Source: Lucifuga dentata (taxonomy: Eukaryota > Chordata > Actinopteri > Ophidiiformes > Bythitidae). Taken from it: 64,000 bases of DNA. The position numbers and the translations under genes were made by a program. Shown here one piece after another: positions 12,806 through 24,700 of the stretch. The DNA lies in contig VXCM01000692.1 of NCBI GenBank assembly GCA_014773175.1, positions 164,001 to 228,000 of the forward strand. Direction: 5' to 3'. The notes under the pieces were generated by a model. That model was given only the letters and a program-made list of their open reading frames with translations. It did not search any database and was not told where the DNA came from. Each line of letters starts with the position of its first letter. The first letter of the stretch is position 1.

Positions 12806-15496
12806 AATGGATATTTCAAAAAGGACTACTCTTTGCTCAGGGCATTTGCCGCTGTTCTTGTCGGTGGTCCACTGACACACATTCTACAGTCGTATGCTAA
12901 TAAGCAAAAGGCAGATAGCAACATGAAAGCATCGTGATGCATTTAAAATTCTGTTTTTCTTAATCGTCACGCTGATACCCACTTTGGGAGGCTAATTCAA
13001 AGGCTTTGGATTTAGTATAATATTTTGCTACCATTTTTGGTGCTAAGTGCTTATTACTGTAGTTTCTTTGCATTACACTTCCGAGAACATGGCAAACATG
13101 TTTAGTCTTGGTTGCTATGGCTCAGCACGAAACATTTTTTATCTGTTCAACAAAACCAACCAGAGATCAAACACACCATTTCCTGTGCACCAGATGACAT
13201 TTTCGCCACGAATGAAAAGCAAATGTAACCCTTTTCATGAGTAGGCCGTAGGTTGACTCCCTATTGTTACATTAACAATTAACTTAACAGACCCTGTGTA
13301 TGATTTTAATTTAATTCTGATGTCAAAGAACTATTAAATTGAGTGTATTTGACTTCATCCCTGGTGAGATGTCTTCATACTTTGTCGGGATATGATGGAG
13401 GTTTTAATCTGGTGGAGCAAATGTGCCAGTTTGCTGTGGGTAGTGAGTATTTTCTGTTCCGAGGCTGTGAAGCAGCGTCTCATATTGCTGATGGAGGGAG
13501 CGAATTCTGCTGCAGTCCCCATCACCATCTTTCCCCCTAGCCAGTGTATCCTAGCAACCATGACCCTGGTCCCTGATTACTTGCGTCAATGGTACACAGA
13601 ACTTCCTTCTTCGATAACTTTATTTATAAACCAGACGGCTGACACATTTCAGGATAACAGCGTCCACGTCACCACGCATTAGCATCACTGGTGCTAACTA
13701 TGCTGGCTACTTAGCGGTGACAGCTGGGAGTGGTAAACATCCCTTTTTGCCACCCTGCGCTGCATTAAAACACCAACTGGTCCCCTGAGATAATCGACAC
13801 CCCATCCACTTTCTCCCAATGCTACTAANACCCCAGGCTAAGTGGGCCAACTTCAGCATCCTGTTTTGATCTTCATCATTAAACAACAGTCTTTTTGAAA
13901 AGTTTCCCTCTTGTGCATGTTCATTACGGACAAATGTGTCCTGAATTATGCATGTGTTTAAAATTCGTATAGTCCTTATAATTGCTATTGGAATAGGTTA
14001 ATTTTTTGAGTGCAGCTTGTGTCTGATGAATAGGAAGCAGAAGTCTATATTTAACTTTCCATTTACTGCAGAGAAAACAGAGAGAGCCCACACACTGTGT
14101 AACAACAAAAGGCCATAAAGGAGCCAGATGTCTTTTAATGGCACTTAATAGTTTGTACTCTGCTTCCCTAATTGCACAAAAACACATGCATTGTCTTAAA
14201 CTGGTGATTTCCTTAAAGCTGCTGCTGTTTACATAAATGAGATTTTCTGTAGAAGCATAAAAATTTACATGCAAATAGTTTACATATGTGTTTACTATAT
14301 GCTCACAAATCAACATATAAGAGCAAGATGATAATTCATATGATTGGATCATGAAATTCTAGTGTCCTAAACATTCCTTTCAGTCACTCCTTGCATTTAT
14401 CCATTTCTACTTATTCATGGTCAGCATGCATAGTACTGTAGATCTATACATATGACTGACTGTGAAAATCAATAAATCAATCCATTGTGTACAATAAACA
14501 GGACATCAGTCTATAATAGAAGGGTTCATTTGCAAAAACAAATTATTTGTGTTTAAACAGATTAATTTTTTTTGTTTGTTTTTTTTGTGCACTACTAGTA
14601 ATATCAGTGGGATTAAAATTTTAAAAATCTAAATAAATTAACAAAACACAAGTAACGTGAGGTATGATTAATATTTCTTGGATTGCACAATAAAAAATAT
14701 GACCTTACCGGTTTGTATCCACAACAAACTGGGCACATGGCCACTAGACACGTCATCAAAACTTTTAAAACCAGAGTTTCTGGTTTTGTAAATTATCTAG
14801 CACCCTAAATGTAACTGTTTGGAATTTTAAAAAAGGGTTCTGATCCTCCATGGTCTTTTACCTACAGTTTTTCCTTTGTTTTGTCACCTCTGATTCTGCA
14901 CATTTTTGTAAATCAAATGTCTCTGAAGAGGACTTAGTTGTAAGAAAAGTGCTATACAAATACAATTTAATTGATTGATCGATCTGATCTGTATCCAGAT
15001 ATGCTGGAAGTCCTGCTATCAGATGTTATTATCCAGATAACAAATCTGAATTTAATGCATGCAGGCCTGCATTTTATTTTTTAACTTTTTTGCAGCTTCT
15101 CTCGTTGTTCTCCTTAGCGGGTGCCTACGTGCTGAACAATCAACTTCAGGTGCAACAGACTCCTCTATATAGGTCCAAAAAACAGGCCAAACTTGTAGCT
15201 GAGAGAGGACAGCCCCTTTATCTCTGCAACAAACTGGGCACGTCGCCACCTGGCACATCATCAACACACTCCAGCACCTTACACTGTCAGCAGGTAGCTT
15301 GGCAGCTAATCCCCATCCTGTTTACCTCAAAGCTCCAAAACTTCAGGAGCGCTCGCCTCCGTTCTGCTTGTTCCGCATCAGATGACCCATCAGCCTCACA
15401 GTATTACATCCTGGCTGGATGGATAATCCCCACAATCAAAACATCATCATCTCAACTGACTGAGCAATAATGCACATGCTGCATACACACTTCACA

Positions 15497-15532
<36 letters not shown>

Positions 15533-17354
15533 CAATTGCTGACACACATTTGATTTCTCATCTGGGTCAACGGCTCAGACTGCTTGTTATAGGACAGCTG
15601 ACCTCATATGCAGCTATTTAGTGAGTTTGGAATATTCATTGCTACCACACGCATGCAGTCAGTTCATAAACACGGTATCACTCCATTCTAGACATTCACG
15701 CTTGCTGCCCAGCTCATCTGCACAAAAAAAAAAAAAAANAAAAAAAAAAAAAAAGAGAGAGAGAGAGAGTGAGGGAAGGCAGATGGAAGAAAATAGCCAA
15801 TGCGAGCGCACTCAATCAGAAAACCAGAAAATGTGTCTCCTGCTCTGCTGTGCTTTTTTCCTCCTTCTTTACTCTGATGCAGCAGCTTCCAGGGTGATAA
15901 ACTGATGCCTTCTTTCTCATCTGTTTCCTCATTTCTTTTTGTCCTTTTTCCTACACTTCTTTATTCTTTCTCCAATCTCCACATTTCCCTCTGCTGTGGC
16001 TCAGCAAGGACTGGGTGGTGCTGGTATTGGACAAGGGTAAGGGGGCATGGGTGTTACAGAAGACACTGAAGAAACCAACTCCTCTCTGACCTGATATCAG
16101 ATTTCATAAACACAGAATATCTATGATGTTTTAATGAAAAGAGAACAAAAAAGAAAATTGCAAAGTTGGCAGATTCATTTTACACGGATACAGATTTCCA
16201 ACAAAGCTTTCTGCACTTTGAGCAGCTCTTCTCCTTCTATCAGCTGGCTGATAAAGAAGCTTCCAGTGTGCCAAAGTGTCTGTACTGCAGAAGTACTGCA
16301 GGTCACACGGGCAGAGTGTGTGTAGGGCTATCAGTAGGTCATATGGGCAAAATGTGTATGTGTATGCAAAATGATATCAGTTAACCAGACTGATGTAGAG
16401 GACGGAATGTACTGTGTTCTGCAGCTGGGAATACATGCTGGACTATGGACTCCAGGAAGACCGACAGACCACAGCATACACACACCAGTTAACATATTAT
16501 GAAACACACACACGTAAAGGTAAAGATCATAATAACTACCTGCTGCCTTCACACACTCATGCGTAAACTCACCCACAGCAGGAGCGTCATACTCGTCCCC
16601 CAGCAGTATCTCTGGAGCAGAATAGGCCAGGGAGCCACAGGAGGTGTTGAGTTTTTTGCCAGGCTGAAACCTGTTGCTGAAGCCAAAGTCGGTGAGCTTG
16701 ACGATGCCCTGTTTCTCGAAGAAGACCACGTTCTCCGGCTTCAGGTCCCTGTGCACCACGTGCAGCCGGTGACAGTAGGAGATGGCGTGGACGATCTGGG
16801 CAAAGTAACACTTGGCCACCTTGGAGAAGAAAGAGAGGAATGGTTGTGTTATTTTACTGATTTAGTCGACTTCTTTTCTTCTTTTTCAGCGGTGTCGTCC
16901 CGCTCCCGCACAAATCCCGCTCACCTCTTCGCTGAGGCCTCCCTCGTACTTCATGATGCAGTCGTACATGTCTCCTCCATCTCCCAGCTCCAGGATGAGG
17001 TAGAGCTTTGTGGCCGTGTCGATGACCTCGTACAGGCGCACCACGTTGGGGTGCTGCACCAGCTTCATGCATCGCACCTCCTGGAAAAGGTGACCCCGCG
17101 CTACCGGGTCCAGCTTGGTCTTATCTATCACCTTCACCGCAACCTGAGAAAGTGTCAAAATAATTAGTACAACTTAATGACTTTTACGCAGAGGTTGGTG
17201 ATACTTGTCGACTCGCTGTGGAAATGCAGACCTTTTCTCCGGTGAAGACATGTCGGGCCAATTTCACCACAGCAAAGTGTCCACGGCCCAACGTCTTGTC
17301 CAGGTTATACAGGCCGGCGATCTTTCCGTCGTGGCAACGTTTGAGCCCCGCCAT
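7295..17354 (-). CDS. snrk: SNF-related serine/threonine kinase SNRK
   Basis: Seven coding exons on the minus strand: 17354-17232, 17143-16925, 16819-16573, 12431-12290, 9854-9642, 9385-9251 and 8624-7295. All introns are GT-AG and the phases agree. The kinase domain shows the Gly-rich loop (GRGHFAVV), the VAVK lysine, [11 protein letters not shown] and APE. The activation loop keeps the [13 protein letters not shown] threonine, where LKB1 phosphorylates AMPK-related kinases. Exon 5 starts the UBA-like segment after LQGVDPS. The large last exon is Ser- and acid-rich and ends in the family C-terminus SCCQVI. Family members are AMPK-related kinases acting in metabolism and angiogenesis. The start MAGLKR matches the vertebrate family. 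The assembled product is 802 codons, but 22 come from an artefactual duplication around an N at 7383, leaving about 780 against 765 in human. The a/b paralogue cannot be assigned. Confidence 0.96.
7318..7448. repeat. Single-N join with 65-bp duplicated flanks inside the snrk last exon
   Basis: Bases 7318-7382 and 7384-7448 are identical and separated by one N at 7383. The 66-bp excess keeps the frame, so the predicted protein repeats [17 protein letters not shown] twice. SNRK has this tail once. This is almost certainly an assembly join and not biology. Confidence 0.9.
9229..9249 (+). repeat. (GT)n at the snrk intron 6 donor
   Basis: A short GT/AC tract abuts the donor of snrk coding exon 6. 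On the minus strand the intron begins GTACACACAC. Confidence 0.8.
10829..11960 (+). mobile_element. TTAA-bounded palindromic element with nested LINE (copy E)
   Basis: The left end reads TGTAAAGGGCCATACC and the right end ATGGTCCTTTAA. Its interior runs forward (GGGAATATAGTCCC near 11705). A 5'-truncated LINE tail splits the element at 11105-11616. An N at 10945 lies between identical 64-bp copies (10881-10944 and 10946-11009), another assembly join. It sits in the intron between snrk coding exons 4 and 5. Confidence 0.75.
11105..11616 (+). mobile_element. 5'-truncated CR1/L2-type LINE 3' end inserted in copy E
   Basis: The left edge encodes [16 protein letters not shown], typical of the C-terminus of fish CR1/L2-superfamily reverse transcriptase ORFs. 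AT-rich 3' UTR follows, ending in GGTGCTATATAAATAAAG and an (ATT)n tail at 11574-11612. An N at 11324 separates identical 67-bp copies (11257-11323 and 11325-11391). The host element resumes at about 11617. Confidence 0.7.
12751..12801 (+). repeat. (CT)n microsatellite in a snrk intron
   Basis: About 25 CT units lie in the intron between snrk coding exons 3 and 4. On the snrk sense strand this is (AG)n. Confidence 0.95.
14860..14985 (+). mobile_element. Probable LINE/SINE 3' tail
   Basis: It ends in AGTGCTATACAAATACAATT followed by short ATTGATTGATCG repeats, a layout typical of fish CR1/L2-type 3' ends. No coding portion is visible. Confidence 0.5.
15495..15532 (+). repeat. (AC)n microsatellite
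   Basis: About 18 AC units in the large snrk intron. Confidence 0.95.
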
Positions 17355-17569
17355 GGCTGCCGGTGGATAGGGAAGGAGTAGCTGCCTCTTGTCACCCGCT
17401 GCTCTCCAGTCACTTCTCCATCTCCTCCTGAACAGGCTGAGGTTTGCTGAGTTTGGGGGCGGGGATGCTGAATCTAGATCAGCCAAGGGACTTCTAGCTG
17501 AGGTAGCTTTGGGAATTTGACAGAAGGAAATTTGGGCACTTGGTCACTGCATTCCCATCTTCTGTTGAT
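17355..17569 (-). promoter_or_regulatory. snrk 5' UTR exon segment
   Basis: On the minus strand a polypyrimidine tract and CAG acceptor (TTTTCCTCAG) precede 17569, so this looks like the 5' UTR part of an exon reaching the ATG at 17354. An upstream noncoding first exon is implied but I could not place it. The segment also contains an upstream ATG at 17486 in frame with SNRK. Confidence 0.6.
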
Positions 17570-17996
17570 CTGAGGAAAAGCAGGAAACAAATAGAGAGGG
17601 AGGGAATCAAAATGCATCCATTCATACTGAAACTATAAAACTTCCATGAATTTGTATAATAAACTCATCCAGAAACTTTATTCATGACTCTAGTTGTCAA
17701 AGTGTCCAACAACAAATACAGAATATTATCAAATATCCCAATGATTCAGGCTTGATAATCCACTGATAGAAAACTGTGAAATTGTTTTAATGTAATTTCT
17801 GAAAAAGCATACGTCGCCTTTTCTTGAGATTAAACCAAAAAAAGATAACAAATACCATATATTGATTAGTGATTTATTGATATTGTAATCTCACATGTGG
17901 ACATTAATGGATTTCTCCCTCATATGGATATTCCAAGGAAAATACTGACAAATACTTTGAAATAGGAAACAACAATGGGTCCATTTATTATATTAC

Positions 17997-18632
17997 TTAA
18001 AGGACCATACCACCCATTTTGCATGTTTGAGCCTGATATATTCCATTTTCACACAAGTAATGTTACTGACAATCATTTCCCAAAGGATAAAACCATATTT
18101 CAGCTTTCCTGATATTTTGCAAAATCTCTTAATCTTTCAAAATCAAATACTCAAGTGATACACCTTAAAAATCGATGTTTCACCTGCTAATAGTTATGCA
18201 AAAATTATGAAGTCACGGTCATTTAATTTTTCTATAAACACAGGTCTTCTTTTGGGACTGTATTCCCTGGTGGAGACATACATTTACTCTGCACTTTTTA
18301 TTGCACTTAAACACTAAAATTACAAAACTTAAAAANTGGAGACATACATTTACTCTGCACTTTTTATTGCACTTAAACACTAAAATTACAAAACTTAAAA
18401 AACAACCTGAATATATGTGTTGTTTGCGATAATGGATTACCTATCCTAAAACCATTTCAAGTAACAACAAGTTGATTTTAATAGCGTACCAGAATGAACT
18501 GAAACCAATGACGGTCTGGAAGGTAGGAAAGNCAACAAGTTGATTTTAATAGCGTACCAGAATGAACTGAAACCAATGACGGTCTGGAAGGTAGGAAAGA
18601 CATTTTTAATTCACCGTTTCAGTAGTATGCGT
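17997..18632 (-). mobile_element. TTAA-bounded palindromic element (copy F), right end missing
   Basis: It starts TTAAAGGACCATACC and its interior is reversed (ACACCTTAAAAATCG, then TTTTGGGACTGTATTCCC). It stops inside the distal inverted repeat near AGTAGTATGCG. Two N joins with perfect duplicated flanks (18271-18335 with 18337-18401, and 18465-18531 with 18533-18599) inflate its length by about 130 bp. Confidence 0.75.
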
Positions 18633-21411
18633 CACTAAGAGACCTCTTACTTTGGAAAATTGATTAATTTCAGAATGATGAGATAGTTCTTACTAGTTCT
18701 TTCTCTTTCTTTTTTAAAAAAAAAAAAAAAAGATTTTCCATCAGATGGATCTATTCTACCAGGCCTTCCCACTTTTCCCTACAAACAAAGAAGGCTCTGG
18801 GCCTACTTTTGGGCATTCCATTTGACTGTTACATTGGACTCCATTATGTTGTCTCCTCATTGGACCGTCTCATTTTCTCTTTGTGGACCACGGCTCTTAA
18901 TTTCACTCCTGTCTGTCTCTGAATTGACTATGCTGGGGTTACATCTAGTTTTTTTAGGGACTTTTTCCTTGTCTCTGAAAGCTTGGGCTGGCTCAGGAAT
19001 TCTTCACCTATTAGGAAAAGCAAACCTTTTCCAAATCAAATTAAGTTGTCTTACTACATTTCTGATCTTCTCTTCACCAGAAGTCATCGTCCTTTGCTGC
19101 GCGGCCCTGATTACGAAACAACGCCTGCAGGGGATTTGTGACATTCCTTTTCCAAGAATCTACCTGCATGCCAACAACGTGGAGAAAACCACAGTGTACG
19201 AAGAACATTCTTGGGAGGTGATCCTCACCAAGGTGTGTCCCATTCACCTGGACTGACAGACAACAGGAAAGCAAATATCGTTGCCAGGAACACACCTTTC
19301 AATCTAACTGTGTTAACATGCGAGAGGTTTGAAAAAAAAATCCTCGCCCACCAGCGCAAGGATGGAAAAATCAAAGCCTGATAAACACTTTTGGGTGTTT
19401 ATGTGATCCTCTGCTGGAGGCTTGTACCTGTGAAAAAAAGTGAGTCATTCTTATAATAGGAGCTCGATGTGTCTATCTGTCGGAAATGTCTCTCTCTCTC
19501 TCTCTCTGTCTGTCGCTCACACACAACAGCAATCTCAACTTTTCTGAACTCTTCCCCTCCCCAGTGCTGACAATATGCAGAGGTGGTGATGTGTCAAAAA
19601 AAAAAAAAAAAAAANAAAAAAAAAAAAAAAAAAAACTGAAGCCATACACTTGTACCTGTGCGTACATGCTTACACACATTCACAGACACACACACCAGGC
19701 TAACAGGGCGTGTTAGGCGAGAGAAAAGTAGGCTGTGGTGTGGTAACGTGCTGGTCTTGATCGAATCTGGGTCCACGAGTGAGCTGCAAATCACCTTTCA
19801 GATCCTGATTGTGGACTATTTATTTACTTCACAAGAGTGTGTGTGATTGCTCAATCAGTTTCGAGCAGTTGATCCGTTGAGAAGCTCGTTAAACACACCT
19901 CACATTAAATTATTTCTTCATACAAAACCAGCCAACCCTGTAATCTGTCTGACATGTCAACACACCAACCATACACACTTTGAGAACAGTTCAACTGTTC
20001 AAAGAGCTGGCAGTGTATTGATTTACTCAGAAACACGCATGTACACACACACAGACACACATACACACACATGTACTGTAAATATGAGGTCAAGGACCGC
20101 TTACATTAGCTGCTCCATTCTCATAATCTAACATGCTCAGATATGAAATGGGAGTTATTATGGCTCAGGCTACAGGAAAATCAGTTTTCTTTAAGATATC
20201 AGTATGTCAAGCATACACAACCTTTAAATCGCTATCAAACATGATTCCACTCTGCATATGATCCATTGAAGCTGTAGGATTTCATGAACAAAGACTCATG
20301 GCTGCAGTTCAGAGATCACATTTTTTCAGCCTGGACTGTGACTCATTACACAATGTGTCCATTAAGATGTGAAAAGACCAATTATTTGTGTGTCATTACT
20401 GATCTTCATCATATGGATGAAGACGAGACCCACATCTGATGAGTAATTAAAGCAGAAATCCAGGTAATTCCAAATAGTTCTCAAACTTTTTTCAACTGTA
20501 ACTGACCTTAAAGAAAAAGACCTACAATCTTATTATAATAGATATTAGTGGAGTACTATTTACACACAGAAAAACTACACATACATAAATATAATAGTGA
20601 CATGAGAGGAGACATGGCTGTACCATAAGACACTATAAATAAGGCCACTGTTACCATAGAGACGGTATAAAGCCATGAAAAAACAACAAAAGGAGGACAT
20701 CACAGTAATTTCTCTGTACTGCAGTCTGTATTTTTTTTTTTCACACTGAAAGGTTTTCCTATACACTCATGCATTTTACATTACCACCATACACACGTGT
20801 GTATTATGTTATTATTGGTGTCACTATAAATTCAACTGCCTATAGAGGGACATTATGGCACCATTGGAGACTGTTAATAAACTCATTGGAATATGGAGGA
20901 TTCATGTTAAATTGCATATTTGGCAGAATAAATGTGAGCCCATGAAAACATAGGTGTTATTGCCCATTTGGGACCCCCACCTCCACCCATTCACCCCCAT
21001 CTCCACCCCCTTTACAATCAACATTGCCTTCTAGCTGCATCCATAATAACCTGAAACCACAGCAAAGCAGTGCAGGTACTTCTAAATGTACATGGAGATA
21101 TGAAATGTATTTTGATGATACACATAAAGGAAAAGCCCCCACAATGAAATCTAATGGAGCCCAGATAAGTTTACAGGAATTAGTCCGGGCCCACAATCAG
21201 CCCTCCTTACCACAGAGGGACCTGAAGCAGCGCCAGCCGTCCTGTCTGATCCCGTTAAAGCGGAGGTCTGCGTGGTCACACAGCGGCTGCTTTTACCGGG
21301 ACTGAAATCCACCAGTGTCCACTCCCACTCAGCTCAGAATGAAAGCAAAGTGGCCGTGATTGTTCCAACGCGACCGTGTGTAAACCTGACACACAGCCAA
21401 GTCAAGTTCAA

Positions 21412-21413
<2 letters not shown>

Positions 21414-21449
<36 letters not shown>

Positions 21450-21462
21450 NCTCTCTCTCTCC
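21414..21462 (+). repeat. (CT)n microsatellite with single-N join
   Basis: CT units run on both sides of the N at 21450, so the true repeat length is unknown. Confidence 0.9.
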
Positions 21463-21679
21463 CCTGTGTCAAATCCACACAGTTAGGAAGGTGAACGCCG
21501 CAACTTTCCCTTCAAAATTAAAGCATGCATTTCCTAAACGGTAAAACATGTATTATTTTAAATATGTCAATGATAAAGTCATTCAGAAATGACCAAAATG
21601 TGCGAAAATGTATTTCTTTAATTATTATAAGTATTTGTATTATCCAAGAATCAAGGTTATCTTTCTTGTCATTACTATG

Positions 21680-21735
21680 CCAATAATTATATTATATTAT
21701 ATTATATTATATTATATTATATTATATTATATTTA
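21680..21735 (+). repeat. (ATTAT)n pentanucleotide repeat
   Basis: About ten tandem ATTAT units. Confidence 0.9.
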
Positions 21736-21826
21736 GCCTACTGACAGTCCTGGAGATTAGATGATGGAATAGTGAAAAATCAAAAGCACTTTTATTATAT
21801 GCAGTATGACCTTATATAATAATATA

Positions 21827-21828
<2 letters not shown>

Positions 21829-21887
<59 letters not shown>

Positions 21888-21888
21888 C
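21829..21888 (+). repeat. (ATT)n microsatellite
   Basis: About 19 ATT units. Confidence 0.95.
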
Positions 21889-22553
21889 TGCTGTCATAAC
21901 TATAAGTACCCGGTGTAAACTCAGGGAATAGGAACCATTTCTGTTCAGATGTGACAATGTTATTCTTCTATTTTAAAGGAAAAGTTCGATGACTTCCTGT
22001 ATAAACGTGCCTAACTGACAGCGCCTTGATCAATGCGCATCGACCCCATTCATCTGTGACGTCAGAGTTACGCTCACAGAAAAGCGTGTTATTTTGAATA
22101 AAATAAATAATCTGCGCTGCCCTGTGATTACAACCACACAATATTTCATTTCGCTTTTACCACGCGCTACATAATCCCACGAGGCTGACACGTGAAATAT
22201 GTGACAGAGAATTTTTTTTTCTTTTTAAGTAATTTCCATTTTTAGTGTTTAATGTATAAAAACTATTTGAACCACTGACTGAACCAGCAGGAGTCCCTAG
22301 CCTGTCCACCACCGTGAGCCACATTGATGGATTAAGGCTTGATCGTGGGTGTGAGGTGAGTGGCAGTGTGTTCTAATTTACTGTGTGTTCTTTTTCTTTG
22401 CACCGAACCAGCTGGGCAACGTTCAAGTGTGTTATGTAATATTCACAAGTGCCTCTGAGATGTGAAGTACAACCTGTTCGGCTGGTGACAGACTCTCCCA
22501 TCATGCACAAGTGCAGGACAAACTGCTTGGACTCTGCAAAATTATATTTACAT

Positions 22554-22558
<5 letters not shown>

Positions 22559-22603
<45 letters not shown>
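22559..22603 (+). repeat. (TC)n microsatellite
   Basis: About 22 TC units. Confidence 0.95.
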
Positions 22604-22604
<1 letters not shown>

Positions 22605-22639
22605 GTAAAGGTAGATTATTAGTTTTTATTTAATGTCAT

Positions 22640-22885
22640 ATGATCGATTCCCTTTGCAGCTCAGTCTTCTTCACTAAGCCTCTCGAAAAAGAACAATCTA
22701 GATGGCTCAGTAATTAACAATTATAGGCCAATATCAAGTTTACCATTTCTGGGGAAACAAAAATAATTTAAAAAGTTGTTTTCTTACTGCTTAATTCATT
22801 TCTAAACTCAAATAACACTTTTGATATCTTTCATTCTGGTTTCAGGCCCCACCATAGCGCTGAAACTGATTTTGTTAAGGGTCTT
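22640..22885 (+). mobile_element. CR1/L2-type LINE reverse transcriptase fragment, broken
   Basis: One frame reads NNYRPISSLPFLGK and another reads NNTFDIFHSGFRPHHSAET. These are hallmark N-terminal blocks of CR1/L2-superfamily reverse transcriptases. A stop and a frameshift lie between them. The fragment ends where palindromic element copy G begins. Confidence 0.75.
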
Positions 22886-23020
22886 GAAGGACCATACCGG
22901 TGAATTTTGCATGTTTAGGCCCCATAACTATTACCCACATACAAGTTATGTTACTTACTGATAATCATTTTCCAAAGCATAAAACCATAATTTTCCTGTT
23001 ATTTTGCTGGGTAAGAGATA
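22886..23020 (-). mobile_element. TTAA-bounded palindromic element fragment (copy G)
   Basis: It starts GAAGGACCATACCGG and continues through GCATGTTTAGGCCC and the ATAATCATTTTCCAAAGC block, then decays. It lies within or beside LINE sequence, so it probably inserted into the LINE. Confidence 0.65.
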
Positions 23021-23099
23021 AGCATGGGGAAAAAACATTAATTTCCTATGCACCTTCAGAAGAAACTCCTGGAAAGTCTAAAGTCAGCCATACCACTCA

Positions 23100-23370
23100 A
23101 CTTTGTCAAAATCAGAGGTGAAAATGTGTTTGCTATTTTACTAAATCTGAGAGTATTTATTTCTCCTCTGTATCACTTTTTTTAACTTTTAAACTTTCAG
23201 TTTTGTTTAAAATGTTCTTTTTACCTTTCTAAACTTTTGATTTTGATAGATTTTTTTTCCCTTAGTTTTGTCTTTTTTTTTTTTTTTTNTTTTTTTTTTT
23301 TTTTTTTGTCTCTGTAAAGCACTTTGAATTGCCTTTATATCTGATGAAATAAACTTTGCTTTGCCTGTTT
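23100..23370 (+). mobile_element. LINE 3' end remnant
   Basis: After a T-rich stretch with an N at 23289 it reads GTAAAGCACTTTGAATTGCC and ends ATGAAATAAACTTTGC, the characteristic fish CR1/L2-type 3' tail. It may belong to the same insertion as the fragment at 22640-22885. Confidence 0.6.
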
Positions 23371-23764
23371 CTTCTTTCTCTTAAAAGGCCACAAAGTTCA
23401 TGGACTTAAACCAAACTAAAGGCTTCCAATCATGTTTTCCTGCTTCTTTATACTAAGTAGTAATAGGTAGGCTATAAAAAGGGTCAAGCTCCTGTATTAG
23501 TTGAGACTGCCATCTAGTGAAGGTTTGAAAACATCCTATGTCGACATCATTGATGTCACACACAATTGCACCATCTTCTGCTTGATCAACAAACTTTCTT
23601 CTACCCAAAAGGAGACTTCAGATATAACCAGGACGTAGTGGAAAAGCCCATTAAGTCTGACAAGTGCAAATTAAAACTAAGATCAAATCAAATTCCATGA
23701 TTAATATAAAATTAGGGAATTAACACTACACATCATCACTCACTTTTTAACTTATTTTAGATAT

Positions 23765-24700
23765 AACCTCCTGGATGTCAGAATTTTTTTTACAGCTCAA
23801 CCAGTTTAAAACTGAAGTACTTATTATTGGTTCAAAGGCTCAACGAGAGAAACTGGCCACAAAATTAAACACACAGGGACTGAAGCCAAGTCAACATATA
23901 AGGCATTTAGGAGTGATTTTTGACTCGGAATTAAATTTTAAATCTCATGTGCAGGGTATGGCAAAATTAGCTTTTTATCATTTTAAAAATATTTCAAAGG
24001 TTAGGTCATTTCTATCTCTGAGCAATAGAGAGAGACTAGTGCACGCTTTTATAACTAGTGGGCTGCACAGTTGTAATGCTCTCCTATCTGGTCTGCCCAA
24101 AAAAAAAAAAAAAAANAAAAAAAAAAAAAAAAACACTATAAGTCATCTGCAATTAATTCAGAATTCTTCTGCATGAGTGCTGACCAGGACCAGAAGGAGA
24201 GCACACATTACTTCTATTTTGAAGTCTTTACACTGGCTTCCTGTCATTTTTCATATTGATGTTAAGATTATTTTATTAGTTTTTAAGGCACTGCATGGTC
24301 TTGCACCAAGAAATCTATCAGAAATGCTTTCAATTTATGACCAGTAAGACCTCTCAGGTCCTCTTCTACTTTATTTTTAACTGTCCCAAAGAGCAGAACT
24401 AAAACATTTGGTGATGCAGCTTCTAGCCATTATGCTCCAAATCGTTGGAACAGCCCTCCTGAGGATCTGAGAGGAGCTGCAAACATTGATATTTTTAAGT
24501 GCAGACTTAAAAGCCATCTGTTCAGCTTGTCTATCATGTAGTGTTTTATGATTTTATATTTTAATTTGTTTGATCTTATTAAATTTCTTATATTTTAATC
24601 AAGTTATCAACATTTTGTGCACTTGTCAATCACCTGTGAAGTACTTTCAGTTGCATTTACTTGTATGAAAGGTGCTATATAAAGTTTGATTAATCATTGC
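23765..24700 (+). mobile_element. CR1/L2-type LINE, C-terminal reverse transcriptase region and 3' UTR
   Basis: The 23775-24176 frame includes FKTEVLIIGSKAQREKL, LGVIFDSELNFKSHV and SGLHSCNALLSGLP, all typical of the RT thumb region of fish CR1/L2 elements. A poly(A) N join (24116) interrupts it and a TGA stop follows. The family then continues with LTRTRRRAHITSIL, SLHWLPV and FKALHGLAP. The 3' end is AAGGTGCTATATAAAG near 24675. The copy is 5'-truncated and inactive. Confidence 0.85.

Larger units (their letters stand above)
12432..16572 (-). other. Large snrk intron (between coding exons 3 and 4)
   Basis: This 4.1-kb intron splits the kinase domain inside the PAVD codon (G|AT). It holds simple repeats, a LINE-like tail at 14860-14985, an N at 13829 and a poly(A) join at 15739. 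No nested gene is recognised. Confidence 0.7.
17570..22640. other. Spacer 5' of snrk: repeats and simple sequence
   Basis: No gene is recognised. It holds palindromic element copy F, a poly(A) join at 19615, short CT and CA tracts, a CT repeat with N at 21450, and ATTAT and ATT repeats near 21.7-21.9 kb. The snrk promoter and first exon probably lie here. A 144-codon open frame at 18822-19256 resembles nothing I know. Confidence 0.4.

Noticed and set aside
13924..14352. 142-codon open frame on the minus strand inside the large snrk intron
   Set aside because: Low-complexity AT-rich translation with no recognisable motif and no exon-like boundaries.
16499..17167. 222-codon open frame antisense to snrk exons 2 and 3
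   Set aside because: It is the complement of the conserved kinase exons, so an antisense shadow of coding sequence and not a gene.
18822..19256. 144-codon open frame on the plus strand
   Set aside because: No family resemblance, no splice-site or promoter support, and a hydrophobic composition typical of chance frames in T-rich DNA. Left as spacer.
21829..21888. Tandem repeats considered as a CRISPR-like array
   Set aside because: Simple microsatellites without spacers in a vertebrate genome.
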